Below, in pieces: positions 7,963 to 17,031 of a DNA stretch of 64,000 nt (positions are counted from its first letter, which is position 1; each line of letters opens with the position of its first letter). Made by a program: the position numbers and the translations under genes. Under the pieces are notes generated by a model. It searched no databases and had not been told where the DNA came from. It saw only the letters and a list, made by a program, of their open reading frames with translations. Source of the stretch: Eubacteriaceae bacterium ES3 (GTDB lineage Bacteria > Bacillota > Clostridia > Eubacteriales > Eubacteriaceae); the NCBI GenBank assembly GCA_030586155.1, contig CP130741.1, forward strand, positions 1,730,680-1,794,679. Reading direction: 5' to 3'.

Positions 7963-10050
7963 TCAATTCATTGGTCTATTTTTAGCCTGCGCAAATTCCT
8001 TTTCAGCTTCTTGACAAAAATATTGCTGACAAGAAAGTAGTTCTTTTCCTCTTTTATCAACCCTTATATAATGGCCGTCTTTAAGCATAATCCTGGTTTT
8101 AATCGTGTCTCGAAGTGTAATATCAAGAATTTTTTCAAGTTTTAATTTTAAGTCCAGTTCCTCAACGGGGAATAAAGTTTCAATACGACGATTTAAATTA
8201 CGTTCCATCCAATCTGCACTTGAGAGATAATATTCTTCCAGTCCCTGATTATAAAAATAATAGATTCGACTATGTTCCAAAAATGTTCCGACAATACTAT
8301 GAACTGTTATATTCTCGCTCAAATCTGGTATACCGGGGATCAAGGAACACATTCCTCTTACAATCAGAATTATTTCTACCCCTGCCTGAGATGCTTCATA
8401 CAGTTTTTCGATAATATCGCCATCGATTAGAGAATTCATTTTAGCGATAATTTTTCCACGATCTCCCATTCTTACATTTTCAATTTCTCTTGCAATTTTT
8501 TTAGAAAAAGCATCCCGCATTGTTTTCGGGGCTACATCAATTTTTTTCCATAAAGTATAGTGACTATAACCAGAAAGGACGTTAAACAATGTTGTTACAT
8601 CAGAAGCAATCCCTTCATTAACAGTAAACATACCGATATCAGTATATAGAGCGGCGGTAACATCGTTATAGTTTCCTGTTCCAAGATGTACATAACGTCT
8701 TATTCCATCAGATTCTTTTCGAACAATTAAAATCATTTTACAGTGAATTTTTAAGCCAACTAATCCATAGATGACATGACAACCGGCCTTTTCAAGTTTT
8801 TTCGCCCAAATAATGTTGTTTTCCTCATCAAATCGAGCTTTTAATTCAACTAAAACTGTGACCTGTTTTCCATTTTGAGCTGCATTTATCAAAGCATCGA
8901 TAATTGGAGAATCTCCGCTCACCCGATATAAAGTCTGTTTAATTGCTAAAACATCTGGGTCATCTGCGGCCTGTCTGACAAAATCGATAACTGTATCAAA
9001 AGAGTGATAAGGATGATGAAGCAGCCGATCTTTTTCACGAATTACTTTAAATATGTCATCTTTTTCATAAAAATCTGCTGAAAGAACTGGTCTGTACTTT
9101 TCTTCACGCAAATCACTAAATTCCGTTCGTCCCTGGAATTTCATAAAAGTGGTTAGATCAAGTTTTCCGTTAAGCTCATAGACTTCATCTTCATTTATTT
9201 TGAGCTCTTTCATCAGCCATTTTTTCATTTTTTTACTGGTATCACGGGTCACTTCAAGTTTAATACAAGCACCCCATTTACGTTGTTGAATTGATTTTTC
9301 AATCTCTATCAACAGGTCTTCAGCCTCATCTTCATCAATTGCGAGGTCCCCATTTCTGGTTATTCTGAATTCACTGGCATGTTTCACGTCATAACCTGTA
9401 AACAACTCATGCACAAAGGGAATGATGATATCCTCGATAAACATATAATGATCTTCTTGCAAAGAATCGGATTTTGGAAGGTGGATGATGCGACCTAAAA
9501 CCTTGGGAATTTCCAGAATAGCCATAAATTCTTTCTGTTCACGATTCTTTGCTTCTTTATCGTGAAGCATCATTAAAATGTAAACCTGATTATTTTTAAC
9601 TAGTGGAAACGGTCGGCTGTTATCAATTGCCTGAGGTGTCAGAACAGGATAGCATTCCTGTAGAAAATACTGTTTAACAAATTCTTTTTCAGCTTCAGAA
9701 AGCTCTTTATAATTTTTAAAATAGATGCCATGCTGATTCAATTCTGGAATAATTGACTTAGATAAACAAGTATACTGTCGAGACATAAATTCATGTGTCA
9801 TGCCATTAATTATCTCTAATTGCTCGATGGGTGTTAATCCATCAGCACTGCGTTTTTCATAACCTACATTAATCTGATCCATTATCCCGGCAACGCGAAC
9901 CATAAAAAACTCATCAAGATTCGAAGCCGTAATTGCCAGGAATTTCAACCGGTCCATTACCAGATTGCTTTTATCGTAAGCTTCTTCTAATACTCGATAA
10001 TTGAAATCCAACCAACTGACTTCTCTGTTGATTAAATGTTTCTCACTCAT
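7963..10050 (-). CDS. ppk1: Polyphosphate kinase 1
   Basis: Membrane-associated kinase that reversibly polymerises the gamma-phosphate of ATP into polyphosphate. The length of 695 aa is normal. The N-terminal helical domain starts NREVSWLDFNYRVLEEA. The paired phospholipase-D-like catalytic domains contain the histidine motif GLKIHCKMILIV (about residue 430, the autophosphorylated His family motif), HLGTGNYND and, in the second domain, LEHSRIYYF. It lies between two Ppx/GppA genes and overlaps the upstream one by four bases, so synthesis and breakdown of polyphosphate appear to be co-transcribed. Confidence 0.95.
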   Translation of the reverse strand: MSEKHLINREVSWLDFNYRVLEEAYDKSNLVMDRLKFLAITASNLDEFFMVRVAGIMDQINVGYEKRSADGLTPIEQLEIINGMTHEFMSRQYTCLSKSIIPELNQHGIYFKNYKELSEAEKEFVKQYFLQECYPVLTPQAIDNSRPFPLVKNNQVYILMMLHDKEAKNREQKEFMAILEIPKVLGRIIHLPKSDSLQEDHYMFIEDIIIPFVHELFTGYDVKHASEFRITRNGDLAIDEDEAEDLLIEIEKSIQQRKWGACIKLEVTRDTSKKMKKWLMKELKINEDEVYELNGKLDLTTFMKFQGRTEFSDLREEKYRPVLSADFYEKDDIFKVIREKDRLLHHPYHSFDTVIDFVRQAADDPDVLAIKQTLYRVSGDSPIIDALINAAQNGKQVTVLVELKARFDEENNIIWAKKLEKAGCHVIYGLVGLKIHCKMILIVRKESDGIRRYVHLGTGNYNDVTAALYTDIGMFTVNEGIASDVTTLFNVLSGYSHYTLWKKIDVAPKTMRDAFSKKIAREIENVRMGDRGKIIAKMNSLIDGDIIEKLYEASQAGVEIILIVRGMCSLIPGIPDLSENITVHSIVGTFLEHSRIYYFYNQGLEEYYLSSADWMERNLNRRIETLFPVEELDLKLKLEKILDITLRDTIKTRIMLKDGHYIRVDKRGKELLSCQQYFCQEAEKEFAQAKNRPMN

Positions 10051-11597
10051 AACTCCACTCTCTTTATCTTTAATACTGGCTTTATACCATAAATTTTTTC
10101 CATCGTATATGAACTATATTTAAAAAAATATTCTTCCAATTGAAAATTTATTCCTGTAGACACTTCAATCTGCAACTGTTCTTCCTTTACCCGGCAAGCA
10201 ATTTTTTTAACTTTTTGTTGGTCGCTTTGATCGAGTGCAAGAGCTAATTTTAGAATTGCGGTTAGTTTAGCAACTTTTAGAAACGCTATCGTATCGACAT
10301 TTTTCATGTACATTTCAGGCTCCACAACCTGTGATTTAACTAATTCACAAATAAGACCCATTAATTGTCTTTCATAAGTTGTTATTCCAATCATATCAGT
10401 ATTTTCAATGATATGACGGCTTTGAATCCAATAGTCTTTTGAATTGATCATCATGCCTACCCCTTGAAGATAGGCAAGCATCGATAAAAGCATTCTTTCT
10501 CGTCTTCCCATCTCATGGTGTTTTTTTAATGCATCGAAGATTTTTAAGCTTAGCATTTCGATCTGTTTAGCGTGTTTTATCGAAATATGATATTTTTCAC
10601 CTATTTTAATTGCTGACTGATACGACCCTTCTTCAATCCATTCCATAAGACGTTGCGTTTTCATTACCTGAAAATGATTATCCATGATAGCATCGCCTAT
10701 ACTCATAGGAATTAATGTCAGCTTTTTAACGCCTGTTTCTTTGATCAGTTTTAAATAAAGGATCAATGTATGATTTAAAGTTTCAGCCTCATTTGCTGTC
10801 AAAAATTCGTATTTTCTCATCAGTTGATTCATTGTCAAATTAATACACTCATTATAAAGTGCTTCAAAACCTTCCACCTCCAGATCGTAAAATTGTTTTT
10901 GATCATTACAACCATACAATCTGGCTATCATTTCTACTTCGTGAGAAGAAACAAATAATTTCTGAATATTGCGTTGGTCAATATTTTCAGTTATTTCCCT
11001 GGTATTAATCCCAATAAACTCATTTAACAATGTTTCAAAACGTTCTGTGTTTTCTTCGATTGAACGGAGAAAATGTTTCATTTTCAGATAACCCAACTCA
11101 GCCGTCTGATGATAGTCGATAACACCCTTTTTCAATAATGCCACTGATAAGTTTCCACTAGAGATCGCTGCTATCATCTGATCACCATTTTTCTGCTCAA
11201 TTATATTATAGCTGCTTTCACATTTTAAAATCATATGACGATATATTAAATGAATTTCTTCTTCCTGATCGAGAATTTCGACCTCGTAACCGCCAGTGTT
11301 AATCCGAATTTGTTCGAGTATATAGATCTGATTTTTAGCTTCACGGAGCGCTGTTGTACCAAGAATTTTAATACTATCTACATCAAAAGCTTTTGACATC
11401 CCAATATAATCGTTAATCGTTTGACAGAGGGCATAAACTAATTTAAAATCGATAAATCCCTGTGAGAAGCTTTGACTTCCAAAGCGAATGGGATAACTGG
11501 CTCGATCCAGGATATTAATACATCCTTTTCCCCGTTGACCTATAATTAGCTCGCACTTGTTTGAACCAATATAAATAACTGAAAATCGTTTTATCAT
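10047..11597 (-). CDS. Ppx/GppA-like protein with eroded catalytic motifs
   Basis: A 516-aa paralogue of the ppx product, first gene of the polyphosphate operon. The fold-defining order is retained (VIYIGSNKCELIIG at the N-terminus and TTALREAKN near 100). The expected DIGGGS phosphate loop reads AAISSGNLSVAL, the aspartate of the first loop is replaced in IYIGSN, and in the C-terminal half the HD pair (MLHDSG in the paralogue) reads AYLQGVG. The gene is nevertheless intact and full length, with no frameshift, so it looks selected for a non-catalytic role such as polyphosphate or ppGpp sensing or regulation of its neighbours. That role is inference. The low catalytic conservation could also hide a different substrate. 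Confidence 0.75.
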   Translation of the reverse strand: MIKRFSVIYIGSNKCELIIGQRGKGCINILDRASYPIRFGSQSFSQGFIDFKLVYALCQTINDYIGMSKAFDVDSIKILGTTALREAKNQIYILEQIRINTGGYEVEILDQEEEIHLIYRHMILKCESSYNIIEQKNGDQMIAAISSGNLSVALLKKGVIDYHQTAELGYLKMKHFLRSIEENTERFETLLNEFIGINTREITENIDQRNIQKLFVSSHEVEMIARLYGCNDQKQFYDLEVEGFEALYNECINLTMNQLMRKYEFLTANEAETLNHTLILYLKLIKETGVKKLTLIPMSIGDAIMDNHFQVMKTQRLMEWIEEGSYQSAIKIGEKYHISIKHAKQIEMLSLKIFDALKKHHEMGRRERMLLSMLAYLQGVGMMINSKDYWIQSRHIIENTDMIGITTYERQLMGLICELVKSQVVEPEMYMKNVDTIAFLKVAKLTAILKLALALDQSDQQKVKKIACRVKEEQLQIEVSTGINFQLEEYFFKYSSYTMEKIYGIKPVLKIKRVEL

Positions 11598-11684
11598 ACA
11601 TACACCTCGACTCTTAGAACATATCTTTTATTCTAACACATTTTAAAATGAAAACTGTTAAAAATTCATTAAACTTTGTATAAC

Positions 11685-11743
11685 AAAAAAAGACACCCTT
11701 ATTAATTACAGATAAGTCTGCATTAATATTGGATGCCTTTTTT
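11685..11743 (-). terminator. Terminator downstream of rubredoxin (minus strand)
   Basis: Imperfect long stem between 11685-11704 and 11721-11743, with A-run and T-run on opposite sides, so it can end transcription of rub on the minus strand before the polyphosphate operon begins. Confidence 0.65.
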
Positions 11744-11764
11744 ATAAGGTTTTATTAGTAAGGA

Positions 11765-11923
11765 CTATAAACTACTGAACGAGTCTTTATCCACTCCACA
11801 AGTCGGACATTCCCAACTGTCTGGAATATCAGCAAATGCCGTACCTGGTGCAATCCCGTTATCTGGATCTCCTAATTCAGGATCATACACATATCCACAT
11901 ACATCACATTCAAATTTTTCCAT
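11765..11923 (-). CDS. rub: Rubredoxin
   Basis: Small one-iron electron carrier, 52 aa, normal length. It shows both CxxC pairs: CDVCGY near residue 6 and CPTCGVD near 39, together binding Fe(Cys)4, and the family core DIPDSWECP. The frame extends further upstream, but the ATG at 11923 follows a GAGGAGG site and matches the family start; the extension crosses the promoter. In anaerobes rubredoxin usually feeds oxygen and peroxide reductases. No partner reductase is adjacent. Confidence 0.96.
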   Translation of the reverse strand: MEKFECDVCGYVYDPELGDPDNGIAPGTAFADIPDSWECPTCGVDKDSFSSL

Positions 11924-11954
11924 AGTATACCTCCTCAAAATATATTCACTATTA

Positions 11955-11982
11955 ATTATAACTGGTCTAAATAAAAAATCAA
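11955..11982 (-). promoter_or_regulatory. Promoter for rubredoxin
   Basis: On the minus strand TTGATT (11982-11977), a 16-base spacer and TATAAT (11960-11955), about 30 bases ahead of the rubredoxin start. It suggests that rub can be expressed independently of the upstream sugar kinase. Confidence 0.65.
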
Positions 11983-11990
11983 CGACTATT

Positions 11991-12896
11991 TTATAAACTG
12001 GCGGCTCCAATTAGACCTGCATCGTTTCCTAGCGATGCCAGTACTATTTCAGGCCTGACTAATTCCTTATAAGTTAAAAATTTATAAGTCGCTTCACGGA
12101 TTCCTTTTAAAAGAAAGTCACCTGCAGCAGAAAGTCCTCCACCAATAATAAAAATTTCCGGATCTATAATATCAATCAAATTTGAAATGACTAACCCTAG
12201 ATAATAAAACATTCTTTCAGTTGCCTCACAGGCAAGGATATCATTTTTCTTAGCTGCATCAAAAATAACTTCGGCATCAAGTTCTTGACATTCTTTAAGT
12301 TCTGAAGTTGCACCTTCTTTAATACGCATATTTACATATTTAGTCAGTGCGGTTGCTGAAGAAAATGTTTCCAGACAACCGTTTTTACCACAACCGCATT
12401 GATAAAAATTTTCACCTACAATAATGTGTCCTATTTCACTGCCTACCCCATGACTACCAGCGATTAACCCATTATTAATAATCAGGCCACCGCCAATACC
12501 AGTACCAAGTGTTAACAAAATTGATGATGTTTTTCCTTTGCCACTACCATATAAGGATTCTCCCATTGCTGCAGCGTTTGCATCATTGACTAAATTTACT
12601 TTTAAATCCAACCGAGTTTCCAGATCCTTTTTTAGTGCTTTATTTTTCCATCCGAGGTTAGGGCAAGATAAAACCATTTCTCCATTAGCCGATACAATTC
12701 CGGGAACACCAATCCCAACTGAGGATTCCGCGCTATTTTTACATAATTGGACAATAATCTCTTCGAGGTTTGATAAAATCTGTTCATAATCGCTTTCTAA
12801 ATTTGTCGCGATATGCATTCTGTGTTTTACGTATCCTCTTTCATCAACTACACCTGCTTTGATAGCCGTTCCTCCTACATCAATGCCAATCCCCAT
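11991..12896 (-). CDS. glk: ROK-family sugar kinase (glucokinase-like)
   Basis: ATP-dependent hexose kinase of the ROK family, 301 aa. The N-terminal phosphate loop [14 protein letters not shown], the sugar-binding [10 protein letters not shown] and the ROK zinc motif [10 protein letters not shown] with a preceding GHI are all present. The second ATP loop reads [13 protein letters not shown] glucokinase assignment fits the length and the DVGGT/GTGIGGG motifs, but fructokinase or N-acetyl-sugar kinase specificity is possible. It is followed by rubredoxin with its own promoter. Confidence 0.85.
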   Translation of the reverse strand: MGIGIDVGGTAIKAGVVDERGYVKHRMHIATNLESDYEQILSNLEEIIVQLCKNSAESSVGIGVPGIVSANGEMVLSCPNLGWKNKALKKDLETRLDLKVNLVNDANAAAMGESLYGSGKGKTSSILLTLGTGIGGGLIINNGLIAGSHGVGSEIGHIIVGENFYQCGCGKNGCLETFSSATALTKYVNMRIKEGATSELKECQELDAEVIFDAAKKNDILACEATERMFYYLGLVISNLIDIIDPEIFIIGGGLSAAGDFLLKGIREATYKFLTYKELVRPEIVLASLGNDAGLIGAASL

Positions 12897-12954
12897 AAAA
12901 GCCTCCTCATTTTAAATGCATTTTGATAAGCAAATCATATCACAGGTGCTCAAG

Positions 12955-13779
12955 CTATTCGAGATTTAATTTATTTTTGATAATATATTGAGTAGCAAAA
13001 TAAAAAATCGCTGATAGAATAATATTTACTGCTGTTGTTCCATTTAAAACCCATTGAACTAATTCTGTCGGGTCAATTAGACTCATAAATGTATAATCTA
13101 GATTAAAAATTGGTATTAGAAGTATTACTAGGGAAAAGATGATCTGTAAAACTACTGAAATTACAATATAGGCACCAAAGGCAGCAATCACCCGATGCTG
13201 ATTGAATAATTGACCTATTGTAATTGAAACATATATCATTAAAATGGAGGATACTATTTCAGCAATGACAAGTAATACTGCCTCAAAGATTACTAATCCA
13301 ATACTTAGGTGCAGTTGTGTCTCTATCTCTGTTGATAGTAATGAGAAAGATTGTGTAACATCTAACCAGCTGAATGATCCCCAGGAAAGAATCAGAATTG
13401 TAATGATAATAGCAATTGTTGAGATGAATGTCCATAACAATGCAATAAGTAACTTTGACAGGATATGCTCGTTTACTTTAACAGGAAGTGTAAACATCAG
13501 ATAGCCTTCATCAGAAAAAAGATTTTTATAAAATCTTTGAACAATGACCACCAGTGTCATTACACTTAGAGCCACTACGATTGAGACATATAAAAACATA
13601 GTAATTACAAAAATCATTTCTAAAAACGGATTACTAACCGTTGTTTCTTCATAAAAATTTGGTATACCTAAAGTTATAACCAGCTTATTTAATATCGTTA
13701 ATATAATTAATGCAGCATAGATAGGCAAAAATGTTCGTCCTGTTGCTTTAAGTTCATGTTTTAGTAATTTACCTAGCAT
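12955..13779 (-). CDS. ABC transporter permease (ABC-2 type) of a GntR-controlled exporter
   Basis: A 274-aa polytopic membrane protein with about six hydrophobic segments and the N-terminal signature MLGKLLKHELKATGR, typical of permeases in YtrA/GntR-linked ABC transporters. The loop SDEGYLMFTLPVK is also typical of these proteins. Its ATG overlaps the stop region of the ATPase gene. It probably forms the membrane half of an exporter for a peptide antibiotic or cell-envelope compound; the substrate is unknown. Confidence 0.8.
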   Translation of the reverse strand: MLGKLLKHELKATGRTFLPIYAALIILTILNKLVITLGIPNFYEETTVSNPFLEMIFVITMFLYVSIVVALSVMTLVVIVQRFYKNLFSDEGYLMFTLPVKVNEHILSKLLIALLWTFISTIAIIITILILSWGSFSWLDVTQSFSLLSTEIETQLHLSIGLVIFEAVLLVIAEIVSSILMIYVSITIGQLFNQHRVIAAFGAYIVISVVLQIIFSLVILLIPIFNLDYTFMSLIDPTELVQWVLNGTTAVNIILSAIFYFATQYIIKNKLNLE

Positions 13780-14471
13780 TTAAACACCTCTCTAAATAAT
13801 TCATCAACCGATTGATGATGTTCTTCACGGATTTCATCAACCGTCGCCGACAAGGCTAATTCACCATTAGATATGAATATGATCTCATCAAGCACTCTCT
13901 CAATGTCGGCAATCAGATGAGTAGAAATAATCACGGAAGCATTTTCCTGGTAATTTGTAATAATGGTATTAAGAATATAATCTCTGGCAGCAGGATCTAC
14001 TCCACCTATTGGTTCGTCAAGTAGATAAAGTTCAGCGTCTCGACTCATAACAAGAATCAGTTGAACTTTTTCTTTATTACCTTTGGATAATGTTTTTAAG
14101 CGCTCATTGCTATTTATTCCAAGATCCATCATCATATTTTGCGCTTTTATTCGATTGAAATCCGAATAGAAGTCTTCGAAAAAATTTAAAATATCGCTGA
14201 TTTTCATCCAGCTGTTTAAATAGGTTCTTTCTGGAAGGTAGGACACTTTTTTCTTGGTTTCAACGCCTGGAAGTTCTCCATCAACTGTTAATTCACCTGA
14301 ATTTGGTACCAGCAGCCCGGTTGCCAGTTTAATGAAGGTTGTTTTACCGCTCCCATTTGGACCGAGTAGCCCGACGATTTTACCCATTGGGATTTCCAGA
14401 TTGATGCTTTTAAGCGCTTCTTTTTTACCGAAATTTTTAGAGAGTTCTGTTGCTTTGAGTATGGTCTTCAT
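13773..14471 (-). CDS. ABC transporter ATPase of the GntR-controlled exporter
   Basis: Nucleotide-binding protein of 232 aa. Walker A GPNGSGKTT is near residue 38. The signature reads LSKGNKEKVQ, a variant typical of YtrB/BcrA-like ATPases, and Walker B is LYLLDEPIGGVDP. An ATG seven codons upstream is in frame, but the ATG at 14471 has the better placed AAAGAGG site. The start lies inside the end of the GntR gene (35-base overlap), implying translational coupling. Confidence 0.88.
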   Translation of the reverse strand: MKTILKATELSKNFGKKEALKSINLEIPMGKIVGLLGPNGSGKTTFIKLATGLLVPNSGELTVDGELPGVETKKKVSYLPERTYLNSWMKISDILNFFEDFYSDFNRIKAQNMMMDLGINSNERLKTLSKGNKEKVQLILVMSRDAELYLLDEPIGGVDPAARDYILNTIITNYQENASVIISTHLIADIERVLDEIIFISNGELALSATVDEIREEHHQSVDELFREVFKC

Positions 14472-14841
14472 TCTGTCTGCCTCTTTCTTCATCCGAATCG
14501 ATCAGAGAAATAATCTCTTCTTTGGCGTAGCCAAGTAACTTCATTTTAGAAAAAAATCTTTCAATTTCTTCTTTCGCCATTGATATCTTGATTTCTTCAA
14601 TCACTTCTACTTCCTCCGTAATAAATCGTCCACTTGTTCGCTTGCTGTATACAAGTCCAGCTCTCTCAAGCTCTGCCAATGCTTTTTGCATGGTATTAGG
14701 ATTTACTCCCGCTTCCATTGCCAATTCCCGAACAGACAGTAATTTATCTCCGGGCTTGTAAAGGCCTGACACAATCCTAAATTCGATTTGTTCAATCAAT
14801 TGTTTGTAAATTGGACGATCAGAATCGATGTTCCATTTCAT
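14437..14841 (-). CDS. GntR-family repressor, YtrA subfamily
   Basis: A 134-aa regulator with the N-terminal winged helix WNIDSDRPIYKQLIEQIEFR, and the recognition region ELAMEAGVNPNTMQKALAEL. It has only a short C-terminal tail rather than a ligand-binding domain, as in the YtrA subfamily that represses adjacent ABC transporters. The longer frame begins at 14853, but GGAGGCAAAG directly precedes the ATG at 14841. A perfect 14-base inverted repeat lies immediately upstream and is the likely autoregulatory operator. Confidence 0.9.
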   Translation of the reverse strand: MKWNIDSDRPIYKQLIEQIEFRIVSGLYKPGDKLLSVRELAMEAGVNPNTMQKALAELERAGLVYSKRTSGRFITEEVEVIEEIKISMAKEEIERFFSKMKLLGYAKEEIISLIDSDEERGRQNEDHTQSNRTL

Positions 14842-14857
14842 CTTTGCCTCCATAGTT

Positions 14858-14891
14858 GTATTATTGTATTACATATCTAATACAATAATAC
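14858..14891. promoter_or_regulatory. Perfect palindromic operator for the GntR regulator
   Basis: Two perfect 14-base arms (14858-14871 and 14878-14891) are separated by CATATC, 17 bases before the GntR start. Position and symmetry fit a dimeric YtrA-type repressor covering the promoter. It is not followed by a T-run in the operon direction. Confidence 0.8.
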
Positions 14892-14934
14892 TTTTTATTG
14901 TCTCTGTCAAGTACATCTTAAAAAAATTCTTCTC

Positions 14935-14973
14935 AAAAAAAAAAGACCCATCCATTTTATCGGATACGTCTTT
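14935..14973 (-). terminator. Terminator after the UbiB-like kinase gene
   Basis: On the minus strand a stem (GTCTTT/AAAGAC plus GGAT/ATCC) is followed by ten T residues, 25 bases past the stop at 14998. Confidence 0.8.
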
Positions 14974-14997
14974 AAACATAAAAAATTTGTCGGACTT

Positions 14998-16614
14998 CTA
15001 ACGATGCCGCCACTTCCTTAGTATCGAAATCATTAACCAGCTACTTAATAGAATTGCACTTAAATATCCAATAGTACCCAACACTGGAATTCCCAAAAAT
15101 TTTGGATTCATATCTGTTGTGGCAATAAAACTTGAACCGATTAAGAGCGCAGCACTAATTATGCAGATAACAATCTTATTAACCATTCGGTCAATTTCGT
15201 GAAGTGGTTCTTCAGATCCCATTAATTCCAAATTAATTTTTACCTGACCCTTATTGAATAATTTTAGCAGATCAGAAATCTGTCCAGGAACGTTAATGGC
15301 CTTTCCACCAGAAGTTAATATTTTTTTACCGTTTCTCATTAGAAACTGTTGCAAATCAAACTCAGCCATTGTCAGTCCGGCCATATGTCCACTCATGATA
15401 CTGACAATATTTTTCTGGGGTGACAAATCAGCAATAAGTCCTTCAAGTGTCATAATTCCACGACTGAGCATACTAATACCGCGTGGCATCCCGATATGGT
15501 TTTCACCGGCAATTTTTAGAATCTCTTCAAGAAATTTACCCATATTGATATTACTAATGTCATCAGTTCCATAATCTTCCAGCATTCGGTCAATTCCTTC
15601 ATACAGCCGAGAGTGATTAATCTGTCGTCCTTTATGGATACCTAATGATAAAATTACATTTTCCAGGGCTTCCACATCACCAGAGGCAACTGACTTCACA
15701 CTTCTTTTAAATAAATTCATCTCACGTTTAGTGAGTCGACCCATCATCCCCAAATCGATCCATACAATTTGTCCATTTCGAATAAAAATATTTCCAGGAT
15801 GAGGATCGGCGTGAAAAAAGCCATCATCAATGACCTGTTTGATGTAATTATCAGCTAACTTCAGACCAATTTCTTCTAAATCATAACCCGCCTCAATTAA
15901 GGCCAGGTGGTCATCAATTTCGATTCCTTCAATTGATTCCATTACCAAAACCTTTGATGTTGTGTACTGGTCATAAACTATAGGGCAATCAATATACTTA
16001 ATTTCTTCCTGTAAATCCCTAAATTCATGGGCGTTTTTAGCTTCAATCAGAAAATCCATTTCCTGTTGGGCTGTATTCCACATTTCGTCGACAATTACTT
16101 TAAAATCTACCACATTACTAATGCTCGCAAAGTTTAATATTTTTGTTGCACGATGCAGCAGGGCAACATCCTGTTCCATCATCCTGTAGATTCCAGGACG
16201 TTGAACCTTTACAACTACCTTTGAGCCATCAAGCAGTTCAGCTTCGTGAACCTGAGCTATTGAAGCTGACCCCAAAGGTTCAGGATTAATTTTTCTAAAA
16301 ACGGTTTCAATTAGTGCCTTATACTCTTCTTCAATGGTGGCGATGACCACTTCATATTCCATTGGTTTTACTTGCGAACGAAGTTTCTGGAGTTCTTCGC
16401 AGTAGTCATTAGAAAGAATATCCCTGCGCATGGACATCATCTGGCCAACTTTAATAAAGGTTGGCCCCAGATCCTCGATAATAGCTCTAAGTTTTTCTGG
16501 GGTCAACCCTTGTGTGATTTCATGATTGACAAGAATAGAAATAATCTTTCTTAGTCTTTTCGAATTAGTATTTGATTTTTCTGTTGATAGATCAGAATAG
16601 TTTGCAGTACTCAT
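14998..16614 (-). CDS. AarF/UbiB/ABC1-family protein kinase-like ATPase
   Basis: A 538-aa atypical kinase-fold protein. It has the UbiB hallmark KVGQMMSMR (KxGQ motif) near residue 57, the alanine-rich loop PLGSASIAQVHEA near 118, the lysine motif VVVKVQRPG, FFHADPHPGNIFI near 275 and metal-binding WIDLGMMGR. Two C-terminal hydrophobic segments (about 480-530) anchor it in the membrane. Family members support isoprenoid-quinone or lipid metabolism, but an acetogen may have no ubiquinone, so the client is open. ATG at 16614 follows AAAAGGTGAT and is preferred over the TTG one codon earlier. The phasin-like gene sits 14 bases upstream. Confidence 0.88.
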   Translation of the reverse strand: MSTANYSDLSTEKSNTNSKRLRKIISILVNHEITQGLTPEKLRAIIEDLGPTFIKVGQMMSMRRDILSNDYCEELQKLRSQVKPMEYEVVIATIEEEYKALIETVFRKINPEPLGSASIAQVHEAELLDGSKVVVKVQRPGIYRMMEQDVALLHRATKILNFASISNVVDFKVIVDEMWNTAQQEMDFLIEAKNAHEFRDLQEEIKYIDCPIVYDQYTTSKVLVMESIEGIEIDDHLALIEAGYDLEEIGLKLADNYIKQVIDDGFFHADPHPGNIFIRNGQIVWIDLGMMGRLTKREMNLFKRSVKSVASGDVEALENVILSLGIHKGRQINHSRLYEGIDRMLEDYGTDDISNINMGKFLEEILKIAGENHIGMPRGISMLSRGIMTLEGLIADLSPQKNIVSIMSGHMAGLTMAEFDLQQFLMRNGKKILTSGGKAINVPGQISDLLKLFNKGQVKINLELMGSEEPLHEIDRMVNKIVICIISAALLIGSSFIATTDMNPKFLGIPVLGTIGYLSAILLSSWLMISILRKWRHR

Positions 16615-16628
16615 CAATCACCTTTTCT

Positions 16629-16970
16629 TTATTCGTCTGTGTTTTCTTCTTCTGCTTTCATTTTTACTGTTTCAATTTTTTCTTTAATCGCCTCTAAATC
16701 TTCAGGACTCATGTTTTCTATGTCATCCATAATATCCTGGGCTGAAAGGGGTTCACCATCTTTTTCCACTTTGACAGTTACATTTTTCTTAATTGTTTCT
16801 TTGATATTATGCTTTAATTCTTCATTTAAAACTTTGCCCTGCTCCACCGTTAACTCGCCCTTTTCCACTAGCTCATCAATGAGTTCTTGTGATTTTTCCG
16901 CCGTAGCTGCAACTGCTCCTACACCTGCCAAAAATATTTTTTTTAAATCTTCGCCAATACTAGTTAACAT
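16629..16970 (-). CDS. Phasin-like / PhaF-type small helical protein
   Basis: A 113-aa, highly charged, almost wholly helical protein. The N-terminal half (GEDLKKIFLAGVGAVAATAE, then SQELIDELVEKGELT) matches the pattern of small phasin-like proteins often encoded next to AarF/UbiB kinases; the C-terminal half is acidic. It probably shares a promoter with the downstream kinase gene and may bind lipid surfaces or assist the kinase. The function is not established. Confidence 0.7.
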   Translation of the reverse strand: MLTSIGEDLKKIFLAGVGAVAATAEKSQELIDELVEKGELTVEQGKVLNEELKHNIKETIKKNVTVKVEKDGEPLSAQDIMDDIENMSPEDLEAIKEKIETVKMKAEEENTDE

Positions 16971-17031
16971 AATCTTCCTCCTTGTTTTTATTTATTATAA
17001 AGCAGAGTCCTTTAATTTTTTCTTTCTGAAA

